Shown: positions 7,356 to 15,080, numbered from the stretch's first letter. The stretch is 23,848 nt of DNA from JBIOJM01 sp044450785 (GCA_044450785.1 JBIOJM010000139.1:1-23848); one strand, 5' to 3'. Numbers and translations are program-made. The notes: generated by a model from the sequence alone, not told the origin.

Positions 7356-7967
7356 CTACATCCGCTCGCGCGTGCGGGGCTTGCCGGAGACACTTGAAGC
7401 AAGGCGCCTCGGCTTGCTCCTCAGGCGCTGGAAGGCGGCCTCGGCATCCTGCACGCTCGGAGCCAACCGGCGCAAATCGAGGGCGGCGTTCAAGAACGCG
7501 ATCGAGTCGGCCAGGGCGGTGTCGAGCCGCTTCGACCCGCCGGGGAGGCGGTCGAGCCAGGCGGCGACATCAGACCATCGGTACAGCGGTGATTTCTGGT
7601 GCAGACCTGCGACGGGACGCGGGAACCCCCCCGGGCCCCTCTTCGCAAGTACGTAGAGTCGGATGGCTTCCCGGGAGAGCCCGCCGCGTTCAGCGATCTC
7701 GCCAGCAGTGACCAGCTCGTCCGGTTCGATCCGCACAACCCGCAATCCGACGCGGGCTCGCTCAACGTCTTCGATGGCCGAGATCATCGCCTCCGTCGCC
7801 GATGCCGCATCCCGGTGGAACGTGGCGAAATGAGTCCCGCATCGTGTGCCGAAGGTCGCATCGTCGCAACCCGCTTCAAAGAGCCGATCAATCCCCTCGA
7901 ACGTGAGTTCCTCAACCCCATCCATGGTCAAGGTGAATTGGTACTCGCTCCGCTTAGGCTCGTTCAT
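7356..7967 (-). CDS. HTH protein, second gene of a HicA-like two-gene cassette (antitoxin candidate)
   Basis: A 203-residue protein. Residues ~1-80 (YQFTLTMDGVEELT ... LFEAGCDDATFG...HFATFHRDA) form an N-terminal domain often seen in this family. A helix-turn-helix-like segment follows (LVTAGEIAERGGLSREAIRLYVLAKRG, ~88-115), with a winged tail SPLYRWSDVAAWL, then a basic, disordered C-terminus. Such proteins are commonly found next to a small protein like the one encoded just upstream, so an antitoxin and autorepressor role is a reasonable inference rather than a shown fact. ATG 7967 is chosen because GGGAGG lies six bases upstream and because it overlaps the upstream gene's TGA (ATGA), implying translational coupling. 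The frame stays open upstream but would lie within the partner gene. Confidence 0.75.
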   Translation of the reverse strand: MNEPKRSEYQFTLTMDGVEELTFEGIDRLFEAGCDDATFGTRCGTHFATFHRDAASATEAMISAIEDVERARVGLRVVRIEPDELVTAGEIAERGGLSREAIRLYVLAKRGPGGFPRPVAGLHQKSPLYRWSDVAAWLDRLPGGSKRLDTALADSIAFLNAALDLRRLAPSVQDAEAAFQRLRSKPRRLASSVSGKPRTRERM

Positions 7968-8203
7968 GGTGTACCTCCCAATCCATGCGGGCAATGGTCC
8001 ACGCCCCGCCAAATATCACCAGCGTGGGCGGTCGGGTTGCGGGGCGTGGACCAGACGGAAATGCGGCAGCCGTCCCGACTCTGCTCCGGGCACAGCAGGA
8101 AACCCCAGGCGTGCGATCCACCGACTTGCACGCGCCAGCCGCGCGACTCGGCGTGCTGGATTGCCTTCTCGATGTCCTTGTGTGGATGCCGACGTCGCGC
8201 CAT
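7964..8203 (-). CDS. Small HicA-like protein (toxin candidate)
   Basis: A 79-residue basic protein. RRRHPHKDIEKAIQHAESRGW, VQVGGSHAWGFLLCPE, RISVWSTPRNPTAHAGDIWRGVDHC gives a predicted alpha-beta-beta layout: an N-terminal helix that ends in GW, then strands containing a conserved G-x-H-x-W-G, then STPRNP and a final helix. The helix-to-GGSH pattern recalls the HicA dsRNA-binding-like fold, whose catalytic His lies in GSHH; this is a structural analogy, not a proven assignment. It overlaps the downstream HTH gene by four bases. The ATG at 8203 lies about eight bases after a good -10 element and has no ribosome-binding site, so translation is probably leaderless. Confidence 0.72.
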   Translation of the reverse strand: MARRRHPHKDIEKAIQHAESRGWRVQVGGSHAWGFLLCPEQSRDGCRISVWSTPRNPTAHAGDIWRGVDHCPHGLGGTP

Positions 8204-8211
8204 GCGACAGA

Positions 8212-8240
8212 ATGGTATTCGTGGTGTTGGCGATTGTCAA
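8212..8240 (-). promoter_or_regulatory. Putative promoter of the HicA-like/HTH cassette, leaderless
   Basis: On the minus strand a consensus -35 TTGACA (8240-8235) and a -10 TACCAT (8217-8212, 4/6) are separated by 17 bases. The predicted transcription start falls at or within a few bases of the ATG at 8203, so the mRNA would have almost no leader. Binding of the HTH partner over this site could give autoregulation. Confidence 0.6.
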
Positions 8241-8270
8241 CATACGATCCGCTGCATGAGGAGGTCTGGA

Positions 8271-8299
8271 TCGTCAGATCCATTCTGCTCTAGTACAAT
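8271..8299 (+). promoter_or_regulatory. Putative promoter of the DUF5678-proC-phosphoesterase operon
   Basis: A -35 TCGTCA (4/6) and a -10 TACAAT (5/6) are separated by 17 bases; the predicted start is near 8306, about 30 bases before the preferred ATG 8336. It faces away from the promoter of the minus-strand cassette. Confidence 0.4.
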
Positions 8300-8335
8300 A
8301 GATTCGGACTATGAGCGACTCGAATGGACACTGCC

Positions 8336-8638
8336 ATGAGCTCGAATGAACTTCTTGCCGCGCCCGTTTTGCCTGCCCTTCCGGAGGACAAGTGGCGGAG
8401 GGAGCAACAGGCGTTCCACATGCTCTTGCCAGAGCGCTTGGGGACGCACCGCGGTCAGTTCGTGGCGATCCACGAGGGGCGGGTGGTGGAGTCCGGAGCG
8501 GATAAGCTGGACGTAGCCCGGTGTTCCTACGCACGGTTCGGTTACGTCCCGATCTTCGTGAGCCGGGTCACAGACCGGCCGCTCACCGCGATCCGTATCC
8601 GGTCGCCGCGCCGGGTTGGCAATGGGGACTCGGCATGA
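8336..8638 (+). CDS. DUF5678-type small protein
   Basis: A 100-residue protein matching the pattern W-R-x-E-x-x-A-F-x-x-L-L-P-x-x-L, hxGQFVAIHEGRVVESG, and YVPIFVSRV that marks DUF5678 proteins, which are frequent in planctomycetes and of unknown function. ATG 8336 (MSSNELLAAP) is preferred; an in-frame ATG at 8324 adds four residues, and neither has a strong ribosome-binding site. The stop overlaps the proC start (ATGA at 8635-8638), so the two are probably translationally coupled. The protein has no signal peptide and no transmembrane segment, so it should be cytoplasmic. A regulatory or binding role next to proC cannot be read from the sequence. Confidence 0.78.
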   Translation: MSSNELLAAPVLPALPEDKWRREQQAFHMLLPERLGTHRGQFVAIHEGRVVESGADKLDVARCSYARFGYVPIFVSRVTDRPLTAIRIRSPRRVGNGDSA

Positions 8639-9492
8639 CCACGCGCCGGTGGGGCTTCATCGGGTCCGGCAAGATGGCGACCGCGCTGGCCAAGGGGATG
8701 CTGCGGGCCGGCATGGCGTCAGTCGAGTCGATCTGCGCCAGCGACCCGCTGGCGGCCGCGCGCGACCTGCTCCAGCTCGAGACGGGAGTGGCCGTGTTCG
8801 AATCCAACCTCGACGTGGTGCGGCGGAGCGAGGTGCTGGTTCTGGCGGTCAAGCCGCAGAGCATGCGCCAGGTGCTCGTGCAGCTTCGACCGGCCGTGAC
8901 CTCGGAGCACCTGGTGGTCTCGATCGCGGCGGGGATCACAATCGCGTCGATCGTCGATGGGCTGGGCCCGAGCGCCCGCGTGGTCCGGGTGATGCCCAAC
9001 ACCCCTGCCCTGGTTGGTGAGGGCGCCTCGGCGTATGCTCTGGGCGCGGGGGTTCGCCCGGAGGACGAGGCGGTCGTCAAGGCGTTTCTCGGCTCGGTCG
9101 GACATGCCGTTTGCGTGGTCGAGTCGCTGCTCGACGCCGTCACGGGGCTCTCGGGCAGCGGGCCGGCGTTCGTCTACCTGATGATCGAGGCCCTCTCGGA
9201 TGGTGGGGTGCGGGCCGGCTTGCCACGCGAGGTGGCGACGCTGCTGGCGGCCCAGACCGTGCTCGGTGCCGCCAAGATGGTGCGGGAGACCGGGCAGCAC
9301 CCCGGCGTGCTCAAGGATCAGGTCGCCTCGCCTGGCGGCACGACGATCGCTGGGCTGCATGCCCTGGAACGTGCCGGAGTGCGCGGGGCCTTGATCGACG
9401 CCGTTCTGGAGGCGACGCGCCGTTCGTCCGAACTGGCGGCCCTGGCCGCGCCTCCGGGCGCGAGCCCTCTGAAGATCGAGGCGGACCGATGA
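8635..9492 (+). CDS. proC: Pyrroline-5-carboxylate reductase
   Basis: A 285-residue enzyme of the last step of proline synthesis: it reduces 1-pyrroline-5-carboxylate to L-proline with NAD(P)H in the cytoplasm. The N-terminal Rossmann motif GFIGSGKMATALAKGM (7-22), VLAVKPQ, and VVRVMPNTPALVGEGASAY are present. The C-terminal dimer domain carries the family signature DAVTGLSGSGPAFVYLMIEALSDGGVRAGL (~166-195), then VASPGGTTIAGL (~229-240). Length is normal for the family (~270-285). Start and stop both overlap the neighbours by ATGA (8635-8638 and 9489-9492), so this is the middle gene of a coupled trio. Nothing suggests damage. Confidence 0.95.
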   Translation: MTTRRWGFIGSGKMATALAKGMLRAGMASVESICASDPLAAARDLLQLETGVAVFESNLDVVRRSEVLVLAVKPQSMRQVLVQLRPAVTSEHLVVSIAAGITIASIVDGLGPSARVVRVMPNTPALVGEGASAYALGAGVRPEDEAVVKAFLGSVGHAVCVVESLLDAVTGLSGSGPAFVYLMIEALSDGGVRAGLPREVATLLAAQTVLGAAKMVRETGQHPGVLKDQVASPGGTTIAGLHALERAGVRGALIDAVLEATRRSSELAALAAPPGASPLKIEADR

Positions 9493-10109
9493 AGCTGGGG
9501 CTCATCTCCGACATTCACGGGGATCCCGTCGCCCTCGAGCTGGCCTGGTCGTACCTCACCGTGATGGGTGCGGATCGGATCGTCTGCGCGGGCGACCTGG
9601 TGGGGTACGGCCCGTTTCCCGACCGGGTCGTCTCGTTTCTTCAGGAGCGTCTGATCGCCTCGGTTCGCGGCAACCACGACCGCTGGGCCCTGGAGCGCGG
9701 GCCCGGCGTGCGGGACGAGTTTGGCGGCGGACTGCCCGGCAGCGGGACGCTCGAGTATCTGAAAACCTTGACCTTCGACCTGGTCCTGGCGGCGCATCCG
9801 GTCGTCGTCACGGTCGTGCACGGCTCGCCGCGCTCCGACATGGAGTTCGTGAACCGGCAGAGCCACCCCCCGGACGTCCTGCGCGACTACCTCGTGGAGC
9901 TCGATTGCGACCTGCTGGTCGTCGGCCACACGCACCGGCCGATGTGGTTTCGAAGTCCTGACGGGCTGGTCGTCAATCCGGGCTCGGCCGTCTCGATCCA
10001 CGGGGTGGACTCGTCGAGAACGTTCGCCATGGTGGATCTGGACGCGCTCGAGGTGACCTTCCACGACGTCGAGAGCGGTGGTGTCGTCGAGGTCGCGATG
10101 TGGCAGTGA
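9489..10109 (+). CDS. Calcineurin-like metallophosphoesterase (YfcE/MJ0936 type)
   Basis: A 206-residue protein with the full metal-binding set of the family: D8 and H10 in ISDIHGDP, D36 in CAGDLVGYG, N62 and H63 in RGNHDR, H111 in VVHGSP, H147 and H149 in VGHTHRP. These bind two divalent metals and cleave phosphodiesters or phosphomonoesters; relatives act on small nucleotide substrates, and the substrate here is not known. The protein has no export signal. It starts inside the last codons of proC (ATGA), ends 48 bases before the large kinase gene, and is thus the last of three coupled genes. Its link to proline synthesis is not evident and may be only shared transcription. Confidence 0.9.
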   Translation: MKLGLISDIHGDPVALELAWSYLTVMGADRIVCAGDLVGYGPFPDRVVSFLQERLIASVRGNHDRWALERGPGVRDEFGGGLPGSGTLEYLKTLTFDLVLAAHPVVVTVVHGSPRSDMEFVNRQSHPPDVLRDYLVELDCDLLVVGHTHRPMWFRSPDGLVVNPGSAVSIHGVDSSRTFAMVDLDALEVTFHDVESGGVVEVAMWQ

Positions 10110-10157
10110 CCGGCGGCAGCTTCGCAACAAAAACACCTCCCACCCGGAGACCCGCCG

Positions 10158-13100
10158 ATGGCCGAACACGAACGATGTCCCAAGTGTGGAATGGCCCTTC
10201 CACCGCACACCCCCCATGGTCTGTGCCCGATCTGCGTCTATCGAGAAGTCATGGATGAATCGGGCCTGGAATCGGAGGTGACCTTCCCGCCGTCCCGCCG
10301 CGCCGACTTGACCCTCTCGCTCGAGCCCGCATCCTCCAGCGTCCTGGGCCGGATCGCCGAGACCGCCGGCGAGGTTCCGCACGTCCTGTTGCGCGACAGC
10401 GAGCTCGCGACTGGACCGGGACCGATCCTGATACCCAGCTCGTCCGAGATGCCCGGTCCGGCCGGCCGCCCCGACCGTTACCAACTCTTCGGTGAGATCG
10501 CCCGCGGGGGCATGGGTGCCATCCTCCGCGGCCGCGATGTCGACCTGGGCCGGGACCTCGCCCTCAAGGTGTTGCTCGAGTCGCACAAGGACAAGCCCGA
10601 GTTGATCCGCCGATTCGTGGAAGAAGCGCAGATCAGCGGCCAGCTCCAGCATCCGGGCGTGGTGCCGGTGTACGAGCTGGGGACCTTCGCCGACCTTCGG
10701 CCTTTCTTCACCATGAAGCTGGTGAAGGGCCGGACGCTGTCCGACCTGCTGCGAGCCCGGCCATCGCCCGGCGACGACCTGCCGCGGTTCCTGTCGATCT
10801 TCGAGTCGGTGTGCCAGACGATGTCGTACGCGCACGTGCGTGGCGTGATCCACCGGGATTTGAAGCCGTCGAACATCATGGTGGGGAACTTCGGCGAGGT
10901 GCAGGTGATGGACTGGGGCCTGGCCAAGGTTCTGTCCCAGGGAGGCGTGGCCGATGATGAGGTCAGCCGGCGCGCCGAGCCGCAGCCGGTGGTGAGCGTG
11001 ATCCGGACGGCGCGGTCGGGCTCGGACGCCGACGCCTCCCAGCCGGGCAGTGTGATGGGCACGCCGGGCTACATGGCGCCGGAGCAGGCCCGGGGCGAGA
11101 TCGACCTGGTCGACGAGCGATCCGATGTGTTCGGCCTCGGTGCGATCTTGTGTGAGATCCTCACCGGCCAACCGGCCTTCACGGGCCGCACGTCGGAGGA
11201 GACCCTGCGCAAGGCGGTGCGGGGCGACGTGGCCGAAGCATTTGCCCGCCTGGACGGTTGCGGGGCGGAGCGCGAGCTGATCGAGCTAGCGCGCCACTGC
11301 CTGGCGGCCGAGCAGGACGACCGGCCGCGGCAGGCCGGCGCGGTGTCCGCTCGGATCAACGCCTACCTGACGGGCGTGCAGGAACGGTTGCGCAAGGCGG
11401 AGCTGGCGCGAGTCGAGGAGCGAGCGCGGCGCCGGCTGACGATGGCGGTGGCGGCCTCCGTGCTGGGCCTGTTCGTGCTGGGAGGCGGCGGCTGGGCCTG
11501 GTTGGCTCGGCAACGCCAGTACCGAGCCGAGCAATTCGAGCTGGCCTATCACGAAACCCAGGCCTTGAACCGCCAGGCCGAGAGGGCCGGCGACGATCTC
11601 TCACGCTGGATCGCGGCCGGAGACGCCGCGCGCGCTGCCCAACGCCTGCTGCCCGATGCGCCCGACGATGCCACTCGAAGCAGCGGCGCCTCCTTCCTCA
11701 CGACGGTGATCACGGCCTGCGATATGGCCCGTCGCGACCAGGAGTTGCTTTCCAAGCTGGTCGATGTCCGTTCGGCCCAGGACAACGACCTCGACGGTTC
11801 GACGACCGACGCGGCTTATGCCGAGGCGTTCCGCGAGGCCGGCATCGACGTCGAGGCGCTCGCGCCGGAGGAAGCGGGGGCCAAGATCAGGGCCCGACCA
11901 GGACCGGTGGCCCTGGCCCTGGCCGCATTCCTGGACGACTGGGCGGACAAGCGGCGGCTGCGACGGGCCGATCCGGCTGGTGCCGGGCGCCTCTCCGCCG
12001 CGGCACGCGTGGCCGATCCCGACCCCCGGCGCAACGAGCTTCGCCAGGCGCTCGAGCAGCCGCGGGGCGCGGACCGCACGGCCGGGCTGCGCCGCCTGGC
12101 CCAGCGGGCGAAATTCGACGATTGGCCCGCCGTCAACCTCGACTTGCTGGGCCGGGCCCTGAACTACGCGGGCGACGCCGGGGCGGCCGAGACGGTGTTG
12201 CGGCAGGGGCAGCGACGGCATCCCGGTGACGTCTGGCTCAACTACGGCCTGGCGGTATGCCTGGAGAAGCTGGCGCGCCGCGACGAGGCGATTCGCTACT
12301 ACACGGCCGCCCGCGCGATTCGACCGGAGACAGCGCACCGGCTGGCGCACGCCTTGGAGGCCAAGGGCGAAACGGACGAGGCGATCGCGGTGTTCGAGGA
12401 CCTGGCGCGGCTATGGCCCACCAATGGCCGACACCTCGCGTGCTGGGGCAATTGCTTGATGGCGCGGGGCCGGGTGAAGGAGGGCGCGGCGGTTCTCGAC
12501 AAGGCGGTCGCCGCATGCCGTGAGGCGATCCGGCTCAAGCCCGACGACGCCCTGGCCCACGCCAACCTCGGCTTGGTCCTCGGTGCGCAGGGTAAGCCGG
12601 CGGAGGCCATCGCCGCATACCGCGAGGCGATCCGGCTCAAGCCCGACTTCGCCGAGGCCCACAGAAACCTCGGCCTCGCCCTACAAATCCAAGGGAAGCT
12701 GGCGGAGGCGGTCGCCGAATCCAGCGAGGCGATCCGGCTCGAGCCCGACTACGCCGAGGCCCACAACAGCCTCGGCGCTGCACTCAAAGGCCAGGGGAAG
12801 CTGGCGGAGGCCATCGCCGAATGCCGCGAGGCGATCCGGCTCAAGCCCGACAGCGCCGAGGCCCACAACAACCTCGGCAATGCCCTGCAAGAGGAGGGTA
12901 AGCTGGCGGAAGCGATCGCCGAATCCCGCGAGGCGATCCGGCTCAAGCCCGACTTCGCCGGGGCCCACATCAACCTCGGCAACGCCCTGCATCAGGAGGG
13001 GAAGCTGGCGCAGGCGATCGCCGCATACCGCGAGGCGATCCGGCTCAAGCCCGACGACGCCGAGGCCCACAACAACCTCGGCGCGGCCCTCGACGGCCAA

Positions 13101-14132
13101 GGGAAGCCGGCGGAGGCGATCGCCGCATGCCGCGAGGCGATCCGGCTCAAGCCCGACAGCGCCGAGGCCCACATCAACCTCGGCGCGGCCCTCAACGGCC
13201 AGGGGAAGCTGGCGGAGGCGATCGCCGCATTCCGCGAGGCGATCCGGCTCAAGCCCGACAGCGCCGAGGCCCACAACAACCTCGGCGCGGCCCTCAACGG
13301 CCAGGGTAAGCTGGCGGCGGCCATCGCCGAATGCCGCGAGGCGATCCGGCTCCAGCCCGACGACGCCGAGGCCCACTACAACCTCGGCAGAGCCCTGACG
13401 AACCAAGGGAAGCTGGCGGAGGCAGTCGCCGCTTACCGCGACGCGATCCGCCATAAATCCGACTACGCGGAGGCGCATTGCAATCTGGGTTTGTTGCTTC
13501 AGGAGCAAGGCAAGTTCCGCGAGGCCCTCGCCGAGCTCGGTCAAGGCCACGTGCTGGGTTCGAAGCGGGCGGGTTGGCCCTATCCGTCGGAGCGGTGGGT
13601 TCGGGGGGCCGAACGGTTGGTCGCACTGGCAAACCGGCTCCCGGCCGTGCTTCGGGGCGACGACAAGCCCAAGGACGGCGCCGAGGGGCTTGAATTCGCC
13701 TATGTCGCCTACCGCACCAATCAGTTTGGCCCATCAGCCCGGCTGTTCTTCGATGCGATTCAGGTCGACCCCAAGCTGGCCGAGGACACGAAGACCACCA
13801 ACCGCTACGACGCCGCCTGTGCCGCGGCGCTGGCGGCCGCAGGCAAGGGGATCGACAAGCCACCGCTGGACGAGAAGGCCAAGACACGCTGGCGCAACCA
13901 GGCCCTCGCCTGGCTCAAGGCCGATCTGGCCTACTGGACCAAGCAAGCTGAGACCGGCACGCCCGCGGCCAAGGCGCTCGTTAACCAAACCCTCCAGCAC
14001 TGGAAAGCCGACACCGATCTCGCCGGCATCCGCGATGAGGACGCATTGAAAACACTCGCCGAAGAGGACCGGAAGACCTGCCGTACGCTTTGGGTCGAAG
14101 TGGACAGAATCCTGAAGCACGTCCAGCCATGA
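10158..14132 (+). CDS. Zinc-ribbon Ser/Thr protein kinase with TM helix and C-terminal TPR array
   Basis: A 1324-residue predicted membrane kinase. The N-terminus has a possible zinc ribbon: C7-P-K-C10 and C23-P-I-C26. The kinase domain runs from about 108 to 400: GEIARGGMGA (Gly loop), K137 in ALKVLLES, HRDLKPSN with D234 as catalytic base, and VMDWGLAK with D252 (DWG for DFG, a common planctomycete variant), then GTPGYMAPEQ and DVFGLGAILCEILTG. A single transmembrane helix follows at ~428-452. An intermediate region precedes degenerate TPR-like helices from ~685. Ten near-identical 34-residue TPR units end the array at ~785-1125, and a further conserved tail follows. The kinase would lie inside and the TPR part outside or in the periplasm, a sensor-like layout. 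The start ATG is preceded by CGGAGAC. Whether it is in one operon with the upstream phosphoesterase is unclear. Targets are unknown. Confidence 0.92.
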   Translation: MAEHERCPKCGMALPPHTPHGLCPICVYREVMDESGLESEVTFPPSRRADLTLSLEPASSSVLGRIAETAGEVPHVLLRDSELATGPGPILIPSSSEMPGPAGRPDRYQLFGEIARGGMGAILRGRDVDLGRDLALKVLLESHKDKPELIRRFVEEAQISGQLQHPGVVPVYELGTFADLRPFFTMKLVKGRTLSDLLRARPSPGDDLPRFLSIFESVCQTMSYAHVRGVIHRDLKPSNIMVGNFGEVQVMDWGLAKVLSQGGVADDEVSRRAEPQPVVSVIRTARSGSDADASQPGSVMGTPGYMAPEQARGEIDLVDERSDVFGLGAILCEILTGQPAFTGRTSEETLRKAVRGDVAEAFARLDGCGAERELIELARHCLAAEQDDRPRQAGAVSARINAYLTGVQERLRKAELARVEERARRRLTMAVAASVLGLFVLGGGGWAWLARQRQYRAEQFELAYHETQALNRQAERAGDDLSRWIAAGDAARAAQRLLPDAPDDATRSSGASFLTTVITACDMARRDQELLSKLVDVRSAQDNDLDGSTTDAAYAEAFREAGIDVEALAPEEAGAKIRARPGPVALALAAFLDDWADKRRLRRADPAGAGRLSAAARVADPDPRRNELRQALEQPRGADRTAGLRRLAQRAKFDDWPAVNLDLLGRALNYAGDAGAAETVLRQGQRRHPGDVWLNYGLAVCLEKLARRDEAIRYYTAARAIRPETAHRLAHALEAKGETDEAIAVFEDLARLWPTNGRHLACWGNCLMARGRVKEGAAVLDKAVAACREAIRLKPDDALAHANLGLVLGAQGKPAEAIAAYREAIRLKPDFAEAHRNLGLALQIQGKLAEAVAESSEAIRLEPDYAEAHNSLGAALKGQGKLAEAIAECREAIRLKPDSAEAHNNLGNALQEEGKLAEAIAESREAIRLKPDFAGAHINLGNALHQEGKLAQAIAAYREAIRLKPDDAEAHNNLGAALDGQGKPAEAIAACREAIRLKPDSAEAHINLGAALNGQGKLAEAIAAFREAIRLKPDSAEAHNNLGAALNGQGKLAAAIAECREAIRLQPDDAEAHYNLGRALTNQGKLAEAVAAYRDAIRHKSDYAEAHCNLGLLLQEQGKFREALAELGQGHVLGSKRAGWPYPSERWVRGAERLVALANRLPAVLRGDDKPKDGAEGLEFAYVAYRTNQFGPSARLFFDAIQVDPKLAEDTKTTNRYDAACAAALAAAGKGIDKPPLDEKAKTRWRNQALAWLKADLAYWTKQAETGTPAAKALVNQTLQHWKADTDLAGIRDEDALKTLAEEDRKTCRTLWVEVDRILKHVQP
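12505..13530 (+). repeat. 102-base tandem repeats encoding TPR units
   Basis: Ten consecutive 102-base units are nearly identical at DNA level, each centred on a block reading GCGATCCGGCTCAAGCCCGA and a GCCGAGGCCCAC block. The high nucleotide identity implies recent unit amplification or gene conversion, and unit number may vary between strains. Confidence 0.85.
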
Positions 14133-14182
14133 CGATCTCGGCAAAAGGCCCATGGGGAGTGTTCTTGACCGGCGCGCGGCGG

Positions 14183-14596
14183 TCAAACCGACCAGTCTTC
14201 CAGCAAGAGACCGGGCACCCGCGCGAAGTCGCGGCGATTCGCTGTGACCAAGATCAACTGGTTCGCCAAGGCAATGGACGCGATTTTACGGTCCGAGGTG
14301 CCAATACGAACGGCGCGAAGCCGTTGAAAGTTCGTCTCGGCGGCCTGGTCGAAGGGGACGACCGGGAATTGTGCGAACAGCCGGATCGTCTGTTCCAGCA
14401 GAACGTAGTGTTGAATCCGCGTGGGTCCATCGCTTGCCCGAGCCAGCCCGGCCAGCCGGCCGCGCAGAGTCTCCTGGATGGTCACCACGCTGATCCCGAC
14501 GGCCCCGGGTTGCTGCGACCCCATGCGTCGGGCCACCGGGGCATGCCCGTGCTGGAACAGCGTCAGGTGGTCGGTGTCAAAGAGGTATCGGGGCAT
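14183..14596 (-). CDS. VapC-family PIN-domain ribonuclease toxin
   Basis: A 137-residue PIN domain. The conserved acidic residues are D7 in YLFDTDH, E42 in TIQETLRG, and D102 in GTSDRKIASIAL, with D123 in TANRRDFARVPGL after the typical LILVT strand; these bind Mg2+ for RNA cleavage. VapC toxins usually cut tRNA or rRNA and are held inactive by the partner antitoxin. The ATG 14596 lies inside the end of the upstream antitoxin gene (34-base overlap in another frame), which favours coupled translation. It is convergent with the large kinase gene, whose stop is 50 bases away. Intact by length and motifs. The RNA target cannot be read from sequence. Confidence 0.88.
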   Translation of the reverse strand: MPRYLFDTDHLTLFQHGHAPVARRMGSQQPGAVGISVVTIQETLRGRLAGLARASDGPTRIQHYVLLEQTIRLFAQFPVVPFDQAAETNFQRLRAVRIGTSDRKIASIALANQLILVTANRRDFARVPGLLLEDWSV

Positions 14597-14931
14597 TCAC
14601 CCGGGTCCGAGTCCTGTCCCTCACGGCGATCGACTTCCTCGCGGAACTTGCGGATCTCATTCAGGTAGTCATCGAAAGTGGGGTCATCCTTGGCGTGGCC
14701 GAACCAGCGCATCAACGGGTTTTCCCGCGGTAGCTCTATAGCCAGGAGCAAGCCCAGGTTCACTTGTTCTTGGAGCAGACCGCGAAGCTGCTCAATGGCC
14801 TCCTCGCGAGTCGCCGCCGTCGCCTGGAGATCGGCGGCACCCACGAGTTGGGCGGTGAACTGGCCAGCCGGCACAGGGCGAACTTGAATCAGACAGGATG
14901 ATGAATACGAAATCGGGGTTTCCGAACTCAT
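14563..14931 (-). CDS. Antitoxin of the PIN-domain toxin, HicB-like N-terminal region
   Basis: A 122-residue protein. The first ~65 residues (CLIQVRPVPAGQFTAQLVGAADLQATAATREEAIEQLRGLLQEQ) have the strand-helix pattern of HicB/UPF0150-type partial RNase-H folds. The C-terminal part, NPLMRWFGHAKDDPTFDDYLNEIRKFREEVD, resembles the toxin-wrapping tails of antitoxins that partner with PIN toxins; the last ~20 residues are disordered. ATG 14931 is preferred over the upstream TTG because homology begins there; the ribosome-binding site is weak (GGGG). It overlaps the toxin gene by 34 bases. No classical DNA-binding domain (AbrB, RHH, Phd) is recognised, so autoregulation would need another mechanism. 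Confidence 0.72.
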   Translation of the reverse strand: MSSETPISYSSSCLIQVRPVPAGQFTAQLVGAADLQATAATREEAIEQLRGLLQEQVNLGLLLAIELPRENPLMRWFGHAKDDPTFDDYLNEIRKFREEVDRREGQDSDPGECPDTSLTPTT

Positions 14932-14974
14932 GACTTGGACCCCGGAGGGTTCTGCTGATCGGATCGTTATCAGG

Positions 14975-15003
14975 ATTCTAACGCTCCGGTCCGAAAACGA
15001 CAA
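14975..15003 (-). promoter_or_regulatory. Putative promoter of the antitoxin-toxin pair
   Basis: On the minus strand a -35 TTGTCG (4/6) and a -10 TAGAAT (5/6) are separated by 17 bases. The predicted start lies about 35 bases upstream of ATG 14931. The heptamer array begins just upstream of the -35 element (15011). Confidence 0.45.
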
Positions 15004-15010
15004 TCGCGGT

Positions 15011-15080
15011 CAGTGGTCAGTGTTCAGTGTTCAGTGTTCAGTGTTCAGTGTTCAGTGTTCAGTGTTCAGTGTTCAGTGGT
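15011..15080 (+). repeat. Heptamer tandem array, ten units (CAGTGTT type)
   Basis: Ten contiguous 7-base units: CAGTGGT, eight exact CAGTGTT, then CAGTGGT. The variant unit at each end suggests that the array grew from inside. It lies between the divergent antitoxin-toxin and guaA genes, 8 bases upstream of the putative -35 of the former. Confidence 0.95.

Noticed and set aside
9318..11171. 617-codon minus-strand open frame opposite the phosphoesterase and kinase
   Set aside because: It covers two clear plus-strand genes, is rich in Arg/His/Asp as expected of an antisense GC-rich frame, and has no recognisable domain.
12681..13550. 289-codon minus-strand open frame opposite the TPR repeats
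   Set aside because: A periodic antisense echo of the 102-base TPR units.
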